The notes: generated by a model from the sequence alone, not told the origin. 39,246 nucleotides of DNA from Verrucomicrobiales bacterium (GCA_018003315.1 JAGNEJ010000042.1:1-39246), one strand, 5' to 3'; positions 17,879-25,998 are shown, counted from the stretch's first letter. Numbers and translations: made by a program.

Positions 17879-18937
17879 ATGAAACCTGTGTCTCCACCCG
17901 CTTCGCTGGCCGGACAGGCAGCGGATGCCCTGCGGGCGGCCATTGCCGAAGGCACCTGGACCGGCAAACTGCCCGGCGAAGTGGAGTTGAGCCGCCGCCT
18001 GCATGTGAGCCGCAACACGCTACGGGTGGCGCTGGCCCAGTTGGAACGCGAGGGGGTGCTGAGCGGCGGTCGGGGCAGGCAGCGGGAAATCCTCCGGAAA
18101 ACCCAGTCGGCCGCGCCGCGGCGCACCGCAGACCCGCGCGTGGTGCTGCTGACGCCGGAGCCGCTCCACCGCCAGGCGTTTTCAGCGGTGCTGTGGATGG
18201 ATGCGCTGCGCGACCACCTCCAGAGCGCCGGCTGCCTGCTGGAACTGCAGATGCCGCTGGCGGCATGGCGTCGCCACCCGGCGCGGGTGCTGGAGGAAAT
18301 CGCCGCACGCCTGGCGCCGGCAGCGTGGATTCTCCACCATTCCACCGCGGGCATGCAGCGCTGGTTCAGCGCCCGGGGACTGCCCTGCCTGATCGTGGGC
18401 ACGCGGCACCCGGGAGTGGCCCTGCCCAGCGTGGACAGTGACCACCGCGCCGTGGGACGCCACGCCGCCAGCCGCCTCGTCGCCCGCGGTCGCCGCGAAT
18501 TGGCCATTCTCCATGCACCAACGGAACTGGCTGGCGATGCGGAAACCTGCGCGGGATTTCGCGAAGGTGCGGGCCGGGCGGCGGTGCGCGATCTTTTCCA
18601 CAACGACACGCCATCGGGCGTGTGCGCCACACTCCAGCGCGCCTTCCACCAGCACCCTCCGGACGGACTGTTTGTCTTTCATTCCACCCACACCCTGACC
18701 ACCCTGGGCCACCTCACGCTGGGCGGCGTGCGGGTGCCGACGGAGGTGTCGGTCATCTCCCGCGACGACGACCCGGTGCTCGCCCATGCGGTGCCTGAAC
18801 CGGCACGCTACGTGCTGCCGGCCGAGGTTTTTGCCCGGAAAACCGCCCATCTGGTGGACGACCTGCGAACCAACAGCGCCACCCGAGCCCAGCCGCACTG
18901 GGTGATGCCAGAGTTCCTCCCCGGCGGAACGCTCTGA
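17879..18937 (+). CDS. GntR-type DNA-binding domain fused to LacI-type sugar-sensing domain
   Basis: 352 residues from the ATG at 17879 (M-K-P-V-S-P-P). The N-terminal winged helix (about 8-72) has the GntR pattern A-D-A-L-R-A-A-I, K-L-P-G-E-V-E-L-S-R-R-L-H-V-S-R-N-T and A-L-A-Q-L-E-R-E-G-V-L. The remaining ~270 residues resemble the periplasmic-binding-protein-like sensor of LacI regulators, with G-L-P-C-L-I-V-G-T and V-D-S-D-H-R-A-V-G-R-H-A-A at the expected places. Such hybrids (AraR-like layout) are very common in Verrucomicrobia and usually sense a sugar. It diverges from the beta-strand-repeat gene with a 102-bp gap, the classic arrangement for a local regulator. The ligand is unknown. 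Confidence 0.85.
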   Translation: MKPVSPPASLAGQAADALRAAIAEGTWTGKLPGEVELSRRLHVSRNTLRVALAQLEREGVLSGGRGRQREILRKTQSAAPRRTADPRVVLLTPEPLHRQAFSAVLWMDALRDHLQSAGCLLELQMPLAAWRRHPARVLEEIAARLAPAAWILHHSTAGMQRWFSARGLPCLIVGTRHPGVALPSVDSDHRAVGRHAASRLVARGRRELAILHAPTELAGDAETCAGFREGAGRAAVRDLFHNDTPSGVCATLQRAFHQHPPDGLFVFHSTHTLTTLGHLTLGGVRVPTEVSVISRDDDPVLAHAVPEPARYVLPAEVFARKTAHLVDDLRTNSATRAQPHWVMPEFLPGGTL

Positions 18938-18946
18938 GGAAACGGA

Positions 18947-18977
18947 GATCCGTCGGATCCGTCGGATTCGTCGGATC
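18947..18977 (+). repeat. 9-bp tandem repeat (GATCCGTCG), copy B
   Basis: GATCCGTCG twice, GATTCGTCG once, then GATC, starting 9 bp after the regulator's stop codon. Same unit family and same placement just after a stop codon as at 10454-10493, so it may be a dispersed intergenic repeat. Confidence 0.65.
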
Positions 18978-18994
18978 AGACAAATCCGGCGCGC

Positions 18995-19023
18995 TTGACG
19001 TGCCTTGCGGGCGCTTCTAGCTT
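18995..19023 (+). promoter_or_regulatory. Promoter for the LolA-like gene
   Basis: TTGACG (18995-19000), 17-bp spacer, TAGCTT (19018-19023). Both boxes and the spacing are good. The predicted start is near 19030, giving a leader of about 37 nt before the ATG at 19067. Confidence 0.65.
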
Positions 19024-19066
19024 CATTGAATACGCTGACGCTGGAAGCGTCGAACTCCCTGCACCC

Positions 19067-19783
19067 ATGAAATTCCCATCCGTTGTTCCTGCTGCCATGC
19101 TGGCTTGGCTTCTGTCCGGTGCCTGTGCTTTGGCGGAGGAGGCGCCAGAACCCACCGCGGACCAGATTGTCCAACTGGTGCATCTGAGCCGTGCCCTGAC
19201 CAAACATGACCTCAACGGCGAGCTGCGCAAAGGCGACATCCGGGCCGCGCTGAACGTGAAACTGGAGGAACGGCTGATCCGCTTCCGGTTCGAAAACCCC
19301 GCGCAGATCATCCAGTTGGACCTCGGCGACAAAAGCTACCGGCTCACGGAAAAGTTGGCGGGATCCAACGCTCCGGTGCCGGACAGGCAATACACCCAGG
19401 GCATCCGCGGCACCGACCTGACCTACGAGGACATTTCCTTCCGTTACCTCTACTGGCCAAATCCCGTGAAGCTGGATCCCGAACGGGTGAGCACCCGCAA
19501 GTGCTTCAAGATTCAGTTGAACAACCCCAACCCGAAACTGGGCGCCTACGAGGCCGTGCTGATCTGGGTGGACCAGGAAAGCGGCGGCCTCCTGAAAATG
19601 GAAGGCTACCGGCTGGACCGCTCCCGCAAGGATCCGTGGATTCTTCTGAAGCGCTGCAAGGTGACGGAAGGGATGAAGGTGGACGACGCCACCGTCCTCA
19701 AGGAAATGAGCATCGAAAGCTTCGATCCCGCCACCGGACGCGGCCAGGGCAAGACGTTTCTGGAAATGCAGAAGCCGGGCTGA
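19067..19783 (+). CDS. LolA-like periplasmic outer-membrane lipoprotein-sorting-type protein
   Basis: 238 residues from the ATG at 19067, with a signal peptide (about 1-24). Cleavage is more likely by signal peptidase I after A-L-A, since the cysteine in L-S-G-A-C lacks a proper lipobox. The mature protein has the half-barrel pattern of the LolA-like family often annotated 'outer membrane lipoprotein-sorting protein': an N-terminal helix with A-D-Q-I-V-Q-L-V-H-L-S-R-A, strands with F-R-F-E-N-P-A-Q-I-I-Q-L-D, then the late block S-G-G-L-L-K-M-E-G-Y-R. Members bind lipid or lipoprotein chains, and some partner RND-type exporters; no exporter is adjacent here. It stands alone, convergent with the DUF1003 gene. 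Confidence 0.7.
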   Translation: MKFPSVVPAAMLAWLLSGACALAEEAPEPTADQIVQLVHLSRALTKHDLNGELRKGDIRAALNVKLEERLIRFRFENPAQIIQLDLGDKSYRLTEKLAGSNAPVPDRQYTQGIRGTDLTYEDISFRYLYWPNPVKLDPERVSTRKCFKIQLNNPNPKLGAYEAVLIWVDQESGGLLKMEGYRLDRSRKDPWILLKRCKVTEGMKVDDATVLKEMSIESFDPATGRGQGKTFLEMQKPG

Positions 19784-19799
19784 TGCCACCCGGCTGCAC

Positions 19800-20510
19800 T
19801 CAGCGCCGCATCCGCGCGATTTCGCGCATGAGGTCGATCTGAATCTGCTGGATTTCGATCATCCGCTCGGAATTCTTTTTCAGCAGGTAATCCATTTTTT
19901 CGTGCAGATGGCGGATTTCCAGTTCCGCCTTGAGGTTGACCTTGTAATCGTTCTGGGCGCGGAACCGGTCGCGTTCCTCCTGGCGGTTCTGGCTCATCAT
20001 GATGACCGGCGCCTGGAGCGCGGCGAGGCAGGAGAGGACCAGGTTGAGCAGGATGAACGGATAGGGATCAAAGCCGCGGTTGTGCCAGAGGAAAATGTTG
20101 GAACCAATCCATGCCGCCAGCACCAGCGAAAAGAAAATGATGAACCGCCAGCTGCCGCCAAAACTCGCCAAACCGTCGGCCAAACGCTGACCAAAGGTGA
20201 GCGGCGCGCGATTGTCCTCGTCCGGATTTTCCGCCAAGAGTTCCTGGCTGCGCAGGCTGCGCACCACATCCTCCTCCAGCTGGGTCAGTTCCCCCAGCTG
20301 CATCGCCAGCAGGGATCGCACGTAATCCGCCATGGCATCATCAAGGACCTCGCGGGAAATGTGGTCGTCCGGCTGCAAGCCCGGCATCCGCTCCAGCAGC
20401 ACTCGGGCCAGATTCGGACGCACCGCGGAAAAGAGGATGGCATCCGCCTCGCGGCAGGATTTTCCGGTGATCCGGCAGAGCACATGCGGGTCGTGGTGGG
20501 AGCGGGCCAT
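19800..20510 (-). CDS. DUF1003 family membrane protein
   Basis: 236 residues. An N-terminal soluble region of ~100 residues includes two cysteines near the start (L-C-R-I-T-G-K-S-C). Two membrane helices follow in the arrangement typical of DUF1003: W-R-F-I-I-F-F-S-L-V-L-A-A-W, then F-D-P-Y-P-F-I-L-L-N-L-V-L-S. After them come the conserved A-P-V-I-M-M-S-Q-N-R-Q and a C-terminal coiled coil with L-H-E-K-M-D-Y-L-L. The function of the family is not established. The gene is convergent with the LolA-like gene with 16 bp between stops, and diverges from rsmE with a 125-bp gap. Confidence 0.85.
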   Translation of the reverse strand: MARSHHDPHVLCRITGKSCREADAILFSAVRPNLARVLLERMPGLQPDDHISREVLDDAMADYVRSLLAMQLGELTQLEEDVVRSLRSQELLAENPDEDNRAPLTFGQRLADGLASFGGSWRFIIFFSLVLAAWIGSNIFLWHNRGFDPYPFILLNLVLSCLAALQAPVIMMSQNRQEERDRFRAQNDYKVNLKAELEIRHLHEKMDYLLKKNSERMIEIQQIQIDLMREIARMRR

Positions 20511-20600
20511 GCGGGAAAATTTGCTCCGCCCGGACCTCTGGCCACTCCGGATTTGCGGTAACCCGCCTGGCTGCCGGTGTGCCCCATCCGGAAATCACAT

Positions 20601-20629
20601 TTGTGCTTGCCGCACTGCAATGGCATGAA
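20601..20629 (+). promoter_or_regulatory. Possible promoter placing the start at the rsmE ATG
   Basis: TTGTGC (20601-20606), 17-bp spacer, CATGAA (20624-20629). Seven bases downstream is the ATG at 20636, so the transcript would be leaderless. The boxes are weak. Confidence 0.25.
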
Positions 20630-20635
20630 GCGCTC

Positions 20636-21373
20636 ATGTCATTGCACCGATTTTTCATTCCGCCCGACCGTTGGAATCCGGAAAACCCCGCCCTGGATGA
20701 AGAGGAAGCCCACCACTGCACCGATGTGCTGCGCTTGAAACCGGGGGACCGCGTGGTGGTCTTCAACGGCCAGGGCGTGGAGTCTGCGGCGGAAATCCTC
20801 ACCACGGGCCGTCACACCGTTCTGCTGAAAACGCATTCGGTGCAGAAGACTCCCCCGCCCCCGGCGCGGATCACGCTTTGCCAGGCCATTCCCAAGGGCA
20901 AGAACATGGAGTTGATCATCGAAAAGGCCACGGAACTGGGCGTGGCGGAGATCATTCCGGTTTTGTCAGAGCGCACCGTGGTGCGCCTGGACCCGGGAGA
21001 AGCGCAAAAAAAACAGGAAAAGTGGCAGCGCACCGCTGTGGGAGCCTGCAAACAATGCGGACAAAACTGGCTGCCGCACATCGGCCTGCCGGTGGGAATG
21101 GATCGCCTGCTGGCGGCGAAACCGGCGGCCGATCTGCTGTTGATCGCCGCCATTGAGGAGGGCGCGCAGCGGCTGCACCGCATCCTCGCCGAGCAGCCCC
21201 AGCGGCCCGGCAGCGCGCTCATCTGCATTGGCCCGGAGGGCGATTTCACCCCGGCGGAAGTGGGGATGGCGAAATCCTACGGGTGTCAGCCGATGACGCT
21301 GGGACCGATCATCCTGCGCACGGAAACCGCGGCCATTTTCTCCGTCAGCATTCTCGCCCACGAGCTGTTTTGA
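20636..21373 (+). CDS. rsmE: 16S rRNA m3U1498 methyltransferase RsmE
   Basis: 245 residues, the usual length. RsmE methylates N3 of U1498 in 16S rRNA using S-adenosylmethionine and belongs to the SPOUT knot-fold class. The N-terminal PUA-like domain is M-S-L-H-R-F-F onward with V-L-R-L-K-P-G-D. The SPOUT domain includes Q-A-I-P-K-G-K-N-M-E-L-I-I-E-K-A-T-E-L-G, then I-G-P-E-G-D-F and L-G-P-I-I-L-R-T-E-T-A, all hallmark SAM-binding motifs. The ATG at 20636 matches the family start; an upstream ATG at 20579 would add an unrelated extension. It precedes the phospholipid cassette with a 68-bp gap. Confidence 0.95.
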   Translation: MSLHRFFIPPDRWNPENPALDEEEAHHCTDVLRLKPGDRVVVFNGQGVESAAEILTTGRHTVLLKTHSVQKTPPPPARITLCQAIPKGKNMELIIEKATELGVAEIIPVLSERTVVRLDPGEAQKKQEKWQRTAVGACKQCGQNWLPHIGLPVGMDRLLAAKPAADLLLIAAIEEGAQRLHRILAEQPQRPGSALICIGPEGDFTPAEVGMAKSYGCQPMTLGPIILRTETAAIFSVSILAHELF

Positions 21374-21405
21374 GGTGCAGGGTGCGGGCGGCGCTGCAAA
21401 TGCCA

Positions 21406-21434
21406 TTGCCAGCAGCCAGTCCTGCGGCATGATG
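21406..21434 (+). promoter_or_regulatory. Promoter candidate for the phospholipid cassette
   Basis: TTGCCA (21406-21411, five of six), 17-bp spacer, CATGAT (21429-21434, four of six). The predicted start is at 21441-21442, i.e. at the ATG, with no Shine-Dalgarno, suggesting a leaderless message. Confidence 0.4.
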
Positions 21435-21441
21435 GCCGCAC

Positions 21442-22056
21442 ATGGAGCGCCGACCACTCAAAACCCGGCAAAAAATCTGGCCCGGGAAGCTGGCCCGCTG
21501 CCTGCTGCGGGCCGGACTCACGCCGAATGCCGTTTCACTGCTCAGCGTGGTTTTCGCCTGCGGGGCCGCCTTTCTGCTAACCTGGCGGGCCTGGTGCTGG
21601 GGCGGGCTGCTTTTGGCGGCAGGCTGCATCCAACTGCGCCTGCTCTGCAACCTGTTGGACGGACTCATGGCGGTGGAGGGCGGAGCCAAATCGCCCGCCG
21701 GCGAACTCTTCAACGAACTGCCCGACCGCCCGGCGGATGTCCTCATCCTCACCGCCGCCGGATACGGGGCCGGAATGCCGTGGCTGGGCTGGCTGGCCTC
21801 GTGCCTGGCCCTGGTCACGGCGTATCTGCGCGCCTTCGGCGCATCCCTGGGACACGGCCAGGACTTCTGCGGTCCCGGTGCCAAGCCGCAACGCATGTTT
21901 TTCCTCACCATGGGGTGCCTCGGCCAGAGCGCGGCCAGCCTCGCGCAGCTCGGCTGGCCGGTGCTGGCCTGGGCATTGGCGCTCACCGCGGCGCTCACCG
22001 CAGCCACCGTGGTCCGCCGCACCCTGCGCCTGGCCGGACGGCTGCGCTCCCAATGA
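21442..22056 (+). CDS. CDP-alcohol phosphatidyltransferase, YnbA-like variant
   Basis: 204 residues with several membrane helices. The family motif D-x2-D-G-x2-A-R-x8-G-x3-D-x3-D is modified: N70-L-L-D73-G-L-M-A-V, then G87-x3-N91-x3-D95 and D99. Thus the first and third Asp are Asn and the Arg is Val. As I recall, E. coli YnbA also has Asn at the first and third Asp positions, so this is probably a distinct subfamily rather than an inactive enzyme. The enzyme class transfers a phosphatidyl (or related) group from a CDP-alcohol to an acceptor alcohol in the membrane. The stop overlaps the next ATG (ATGA), and the cassette with the acyltransferase and CdsA points to synthesis of a specific, unidentified phospholipid. 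Confidence 0.85.
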   Translation: MERRPLKTRQKIWPGKLARCLLRAGLTPNAVSLLSVVFACGAAFLLTWRAWCWGGLLLAAGCIQLRLLCNLLDGLMAVEGGAKSPAGELFNELPDRPADVLILTAAGYGAGMPWLGWLASCLALVTAYLRAFGASLGHGQDFCGPGAKPQRMFFLTMGCLGQSAASLAQLGWPVLAWALALTAALTAATVVRRTLRLAGRLRSQ

Positions 22057-22658
22057 CTGCGCATTTGCTGGCCTGGTTCACGCGGCTGTTTACCGGGGCG
22101 CGGGCCCGCTGGCGCGGCTGGCAGCCGGCTGCGCCCAAAACCCGGGTGTTTTTTGCCAACCACACCAGCCACCTCGATTTCGTGCTGCTGTGGAGCACCC
22201 TGCCCCGCACCTTGCGGGAACAGACCCGGCCCGCGGCGGCGCTGGATTACTGGGGTTCCCCGCTGCGCCGCCGGATCGCCGAGGGAATCTTTCGCGCCGT
22301 GCTCATCGAGCGCCAGCACGTCAACCGCAGCAGCAATCCCCTCCAGCAACTGCTCGCCGCCATGCAGGACGGCTCCTCGATCATCCTGTTCCCGGAAGGA
22401 ACCCGCGGCTCCGATCCCCTGCGCGTGGGAGCCTTCAAAGGCGGCCTCTGGCACCTTGCCAAAGCCCGGCCCGACGCGGAGTTTGTGCCCGTGCACATTG
22501 AAAACCTCTCCCGCGTCCTGCCCAAGGGTGAAATTCTGCCCGTGCCGTTCCTGTGCCGGGTCACCTTCGGCCCGCCGCTGCCCCTGCATGACAGCGAATT
22601 GAAAACCGATTTCCTGCACCGCGCCAGGGAAGCGGTGTGCCAACTGCAGCAGCCATGA
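22053..22658 (+). CDS. PlsC-like 1-acylglycerol-3-phosphate acyltransferase
   Basis: 201 residues, starting with the ATG that overlaps the previous stop. Motif I is N-H-T-S-H-L-D (catalytic H-x4-D), motif II lies around I-E-R-Q-H-V-N-R, motif III is F-P-E-G-T-R-G, and a motif-IV-like V-P-V-H-I-E-N follows. The enzyme would acylate lysophosphatidate or a similar acceptor at the inner membrane. It is shorter than E. coli PlsC (245), lacking much of the N-terminal membrane region. It overlaps CdsA by ATGA as well, so the three genes are co-translated and probably act in sequence: make phosphatidate, activate it to CDP-diacylglycerol, then attach a head group. Confidence 0.88.
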   Translation: MTAHLLAWFTRLFTGARARWRGWQPAAPKTRVFFANHTSHLDFVLLWSTLPRTLREQTRPAAALDYWGSPLRRRIAEGIFRAVLIERQHVNRSSNPLQQLLAAMQDGSSIILFPEGTRGSDPLRVGAFKGGLWHLAKARPDAEFVPVHIENLSRVLPKGEILPVPFLCRVTFGPPLPLHDSELKTDFLHRAREAVCQLQQP

Positions 22659-23587
22659 CTCTGCCCCGCGAAGTCCTGCAAGTGTTCGGCGGCATCCTGG
22701 CGGTGCTCCTGGCCGCCTCCGCCACCGGGTTGGTGCTGGCCAGGGTCCGCCCCGGCCCCACCGTCAGCAATCTCAACAGCCGCATCCGCGCCTGGTGGGT
22801 CATGTCGCTGGTATTCGCCGTCGCCCTGGCATCGGGCAGGACCGGCGCCACCCTGCTCTTCTGCTTCATGTCATTTCTGGCGCTGCGTGAGTTCGTCACC
22901 CTGACTCCTTCCTCGCGGGCTGACCACCGCGCCCTGGTTTTGGAATTTTTCCTCTTTCTTCCGGGACAATACGTCCTGGTGGCGCTTGCCTGGTACGGGC
23001 TCTTTTCAATCTTCATCCCGGTGTACGCCTTTCTGCTCATCGCAGTGCGCCTGGCCGCGGCGGGCGACACCGAGCACTTTCTGGAACGCACCGCCAAAAT
23101 CCAGTGGGGCCTGATGGTCTGCGTCTATTGCCTGAGCCATGCCCCGATGCTGCTGACGCTTGAAATTCCGGGCTATGCCGGACGCTCCGCCCTGCTGCTG
23201 CTCTTCCTCGTGGTGGTCGTTCAGGCCAGCGATGTCCTTCAATACATCTGGGGCAAATGCTGCGGAAAACGAAAAATCGCCCCCGGACTCAGCCCGAACA
23301 AAACAGTGGAGGGCTTTGCCGGCGGCGTGCTCAGCGCCACCGCCCTCGGTGCCGGACTGTGGTGGATGACTCCCTTCACCGTCTGGCAGGCCGCCCTGCT
23401 GGCGCTGCTGGCGTGTTTCATGGGTTTTCTGGGGGGGCTGGTCATGAGCGCCATCAAGCGGGACCGCGGCGTCAAGGATTTCGGGGAATTCATCGAAGGA
23501 CACGGCGGCATGCTCGACCGCATCGATTCCCTGTGTTTTGCCGCGCCCGTGTTTTTTCACGCGGTGCGCTGGTTCTGGGTGCCCTGA
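22655..23587 (+). CDS. Phosphatidate cytidylyltransferase (CdsA family)
   Basis: 310 residues with about eight hydrophobic helices. It makes CDP-diacylglycerol from phosphatidate and CTP. The CDS signature is complete near the C-terminus: S-A-I-K-R-D-R-G-V-K-D-F-G-E-F, then H-G-G-M-L-D-R-I-D. The start ATG overlaps the acyltransferase stop. It may be a second, cassette-specific CdsA (YnbB-like) rather than the housekeeping copy, judged from its linkage to the YnbA-like gene; whether another cdsA exists cannot be seen here. It is convergent with the glycosyltransferase gene, with 3 bp between the stop codons. Confidence 0.92.
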   Translation: MTLPREVLQVFGGILAVLLAASATGLVLARVRPGPTVSNLNSRIRAWWVMSLVFAVALASGRTGATLLFCFMSFLALREFVTLTPSSRADHRALVLEFFLFLPGQYVLVALAWYGLFSIFIPVYAFLLIAVRLAAAGDTEHFLERTAKIQWGLMVCVYCLSHAPMLLTLEIPGYAGRSALLLLFLVVVVQASDVLQYIWGKCCGKRKIAPGLSPNKTVEGFAGGVLSATALGAGLWWMTPFTVWQAALLALLACFMGFLGGLVMSAIKRDRGVKDFGEFIEGHGGMLDRIDSLCFAAPVFFHAVRWFWVP

Positions 23588-23590
23588 CGG

Positions 23591-24388
23591 CTAGGGCTGG
23601 TTCTGCCGCGAGGCTTCGTGCTCGTAGAGCCGGCTGTAGCGCACAAACGCCTGGAATGCGGTGGCGATGGCAATCCAGAAGCCGGGAAACCCGTCGAGAA
23701 AACCCCGCCGCAAAACATACCCGCGGAAAAACCTCCAGAACGGACGAAACACCGTCGCTGCGCAGGACCATTTCCGCCCGGCCTCCAGTTGCTGGCGCAG
23801 AAAGGCGTCGCTGAACAGGTTGATCTTCCCAATGTAGCGATTGATGTTAGGGAACGAATAATGGTGGAGGTCGGAAGCCATCCTGAGCACCGGCAGTTCC
23901 GGCGGCGGCACCAGCGTGTCATGGCCCGGGCCGCCTTCACAGCGGGCGCCCTCGCGGCGGGCCAGGCGCAGTTTCCGGTCAGGATACCAGTCGCCGTGCG
24001 TGATCCAGCGTCCCAGGAAGAGCACCTTGCGCGGAAAGCTCGCCGCGCCGAATTGTTCCGCAGCACCCGACTGGAAAAAGGAAATGATCTCCCCATGCAG
24101 TTCCGGGGAAAGTTCCTCGTCGGCATCCAGCCCCAGCACCCACGGCTGGGAACACTTTGCCAGGGCCGCGGCTTTTTGATCGCGGAAGCCCCGCCAGTCC
24201 TGGTGGCTCCATTGCGCCTGGTATTGCGCGGCCACGGCAGCGGTGCCGTCGGTGGAACCGGAATCGACGACAATGATTTCCGCGGCGATGCCGCGCAGGC
24301 TGGCCAGACAGCGCGCCAGGTTTTCCTCTTCATTGCAGGTGACCAGGAAGACGGAGAGTGGCAGGGGCGGCATGGATGCGGGGTTCAT
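23591..24388 (-). CDS. Family 2 glycosyltransferase, WaaE/KdtX-like
   Basis: 265 residues. The GT-A fold begins L-S-V-F-L-V-T-C-N-E-E-E-N-L, with I-I-V-V-D-S-G-S-T-D-G-T and the metal-binding L-D-A-D-E-E-L. A W-S-H-Q-D-W-R-G-F-x-x-Q-K block and the late G-G-P-G-H-D are typical of the lipopolysaccharide-core beta-1,4-glucosyltransferase group (WaaE). It would add a sugar from a nucleotide donor to a lipid-linked acceptor on the cytoplasmic face. An alternative start six codons in (24373) is possible. It diverges from the acidic unknown gene with a 115-bp gap. The acceptor is not known; lipid A core is a family-based guess. Confidence 0.85.
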   Translation of the reverse strand: MNPASMPPLPLSVFLVTCNEEENLARCLASLRGIAAEIIVVDSGSTDGTAAVAAQYQAQWSHQDWRGFRDQKAAALAKCSQPWVLGLDADEELSPELHGEIISFFQSGAAEQFGAASFPRKVLFLGRWITHGDWYPDRKLRLARREGARCEGGPGHDTLVPPPELPVLRMASDLHHYSFPNINRYIGKINLFSDAFLRQQLEAGRKWSCAATVFRPFWRFFRGYVLRRGFLDGFPGFWIAIATAFQAFVRYSRLYEHEASRQNQP

Positions 24389-24503
24389 GGATCAAAAATG
24401 ATAAATTGCCGTGGCGGGTGTGATCGGGTTGACAAACCGGCAGGGATTCTGGAACGTAGCGCGAAGTTTCCCGTCCGAAAGCCCAGCCTCCCAAAATCAA
24501 ACC

Positions 24504-25811
24504 ATGGCGTTCCGCCTCGACAAAGCAATTGTACGCGGAGAAATCTCCAACGCGCAGCGGGGACGCGTCACCGGGCGGATCTGGCTGTTAGGAAGAAAGG
24601 AGCCGCTGGAACTGGAACTGAACGGCAACTGCCTGCGCGACCTGGCCGGATGCACGCTGCGGTTTCGAAATCCCTCGCCGAGCCGCGAGCAGCTGACTGA
24701 CCTGCTCCAGACCCGGCAAACCGGCACCGTGGGTGACATGACTGCCTCACGGAAGTCGAAGGTGCCCACCGTTCCCGAGGAGGAACTGATGCACCTGCTG
24801 CAAGCAAAGCAGCCCATCCCCTGCGTGCTGGCCAACACCCTGTATCTTGAATGGTTCAGCGAGGCCAACGGCCGCGTGGTCATCGAAAGCGGGGACTGCC
24901 AGTTGGACATTTCCGACTTCGCCTGGCGCATGACCGGAGCGGAAGAGCTGGTCCAGACCCGGCAAAGTCAGGAAAATTTTTTCCGGTTTCTGGACCACCT
25001 GACCGGCGTGGAGGAAGACGAGGAAGGGGACTTTCTGGAAGACGAGGAGGCCGAAGTGGAGAGCGACGACGAACTCGACAGCGCATTGACGGATCTGCAG
25101 GAGCTGGGCCTGATCGAATTGGAGGAAAGGCCGCTGGACGAATTTGAATGGGAGCGGGAACTGCGGGACGCGGACCGCCGGGCGGAGGCCTATCAGGAAG
25201 CATTCGACCGCTACCGGGACCATCCGGATCGCGAACGGCTCATTGCCGAAGCCATGGGTTGGGATGCCGATGATGCAGAGGATGTGGAAGACGAATGGGA
25301 GGACGTCACCAATGCGTTTATCGACGGCCTGGGCACGGGTGAAGCGGCCATGCACCAGGCACAGGAATCGGCAGCCCAGGACCGGGAGGACGCCATGTTT
25401 GCCGACGACGGGGAGGATGCCGAGGAAGCCCACCACCCGCTGAGCAAGCGGGCGATGCGCTTTGCCCTGCGCCTGCAGGAAGACGCGGAGGGACGCGGCC
25501 TGCTGGGCTGCGACAAGGGCTCCAAGGACAGCCCGCTGCTTTCCGTGATCGTCAGCATCATCGCCCTCGGTGGAAAACTGGCGGCGGCGCTGGACGGCAC
25601 CGTCATGGGCTACGACCCGGAGCCGGGGTTTATCATTGCGATGCTCAAGCGGGCACAGATTCCGCTCAACGAGGCGCTGCATTCCCTGGGGTCCATCGAC
25701 ATGAAATCCCTGAGCAAGGACACCCAGATGTGGCTGGCTACCGCCCGTTCGGAACTCTTCGACTTGCGCAAGGACATTCTGGACGTGATGAAAGAGCTGC
25801 GGCAGCAGTAG
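24504..25811 (+). CDS. Acidic conserved-looking protein of unknown function
   Basis: 435 residues from the ATG at 24504 (M-A-F-R-L-D-K-A-I-V-R-G-E-I-S-N). I do not recognise the family. The first ~80 residues are beta-rich, including R-V-T-G-R-I-W-L-L-G-R-K-E-P-L-E-L-E-L. The centre (about 170-330) is extremely acidic with Glu/Asp runs and Trp-acidic segments such as D-E-W-E-D-V. The C-terminal ~110 residues are helical with L-S-V-I-V-S-I-I-A-L-G-G-K-L-A-A-A-L and no clear membrane segment. There is no signal peptide, so it is predicted cytoplasmic. A TTGACA at 24429-24434 is a possible -35, but the -10 is poor. It stands first in a plus-strand run but is 187 bp from the next gene. Confidence 0.7.
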   Translation: MAFRLDKAIVRGEISNAQRGRVTGRIWLLGRKEPLELELNGNCLRDLAGCTLRFRNPSPSREQLTDLLQTRQTGTVGDMTASRKSKVPTVPEEELMHLLQAKQPIPCVLANTLYLEWFSEANGRVVIESGDCQLDISDFAWRMTGAEELVQTRQSQENFFRFLDHLTGVEEDEEGDFLEDEEAEVESDDELDSALTDLQELGLIELEERPLDEFEWERELRDADRRAEAYQEAFDRYRDHPDRERLIAEAMGWDADDAEDVEDEWEDVTNAFIDGLGTGEAAMHQAQESAAQDREDAMFADDGEDAEEAHHPLSKRAMRFALRLQEDAEGRGLLGCDKGSKDSPLLSVIVSIIALGGKLAAALDGTVMGYDPEPGFIIAMLKRAQIPLNEALHSLGSIDMKSLSKDTQMWLATARSELFDLRKDILDVMKELRQQ

Positions 25812-25998
25812 GTCCGCGAATGCCGAAACCTCCGGCAGGCCGAGCCACGGCATCCGTTCGGCGCTCGACTTCATGGGCGTCCGGCCAGCGTTCGGAAACG
25901 TATCCTCTCTGCGCGCTGCGAAACCAGGCTGAGCCCGCCAGCGTTGCGCCACCGGTCCCGTGGGGCGCCCGCAGGTTTCCCGATCGCCGATTTTTCCG

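Noticed and set aside
19067-19140. Lipobox on the LolA-like protein
   Set aside because: The cysteine context L-S-G-A-C has Ser at -3 instead of Leu/Val/Ile; signal peptidase I cleavage after A-L-A fits better.
18182-19789. 535-codon minus-strand open frame
   Set aside because: Spans antisense to the regulator and the LolA-like gene and across an intergenic promoter; no coding features.
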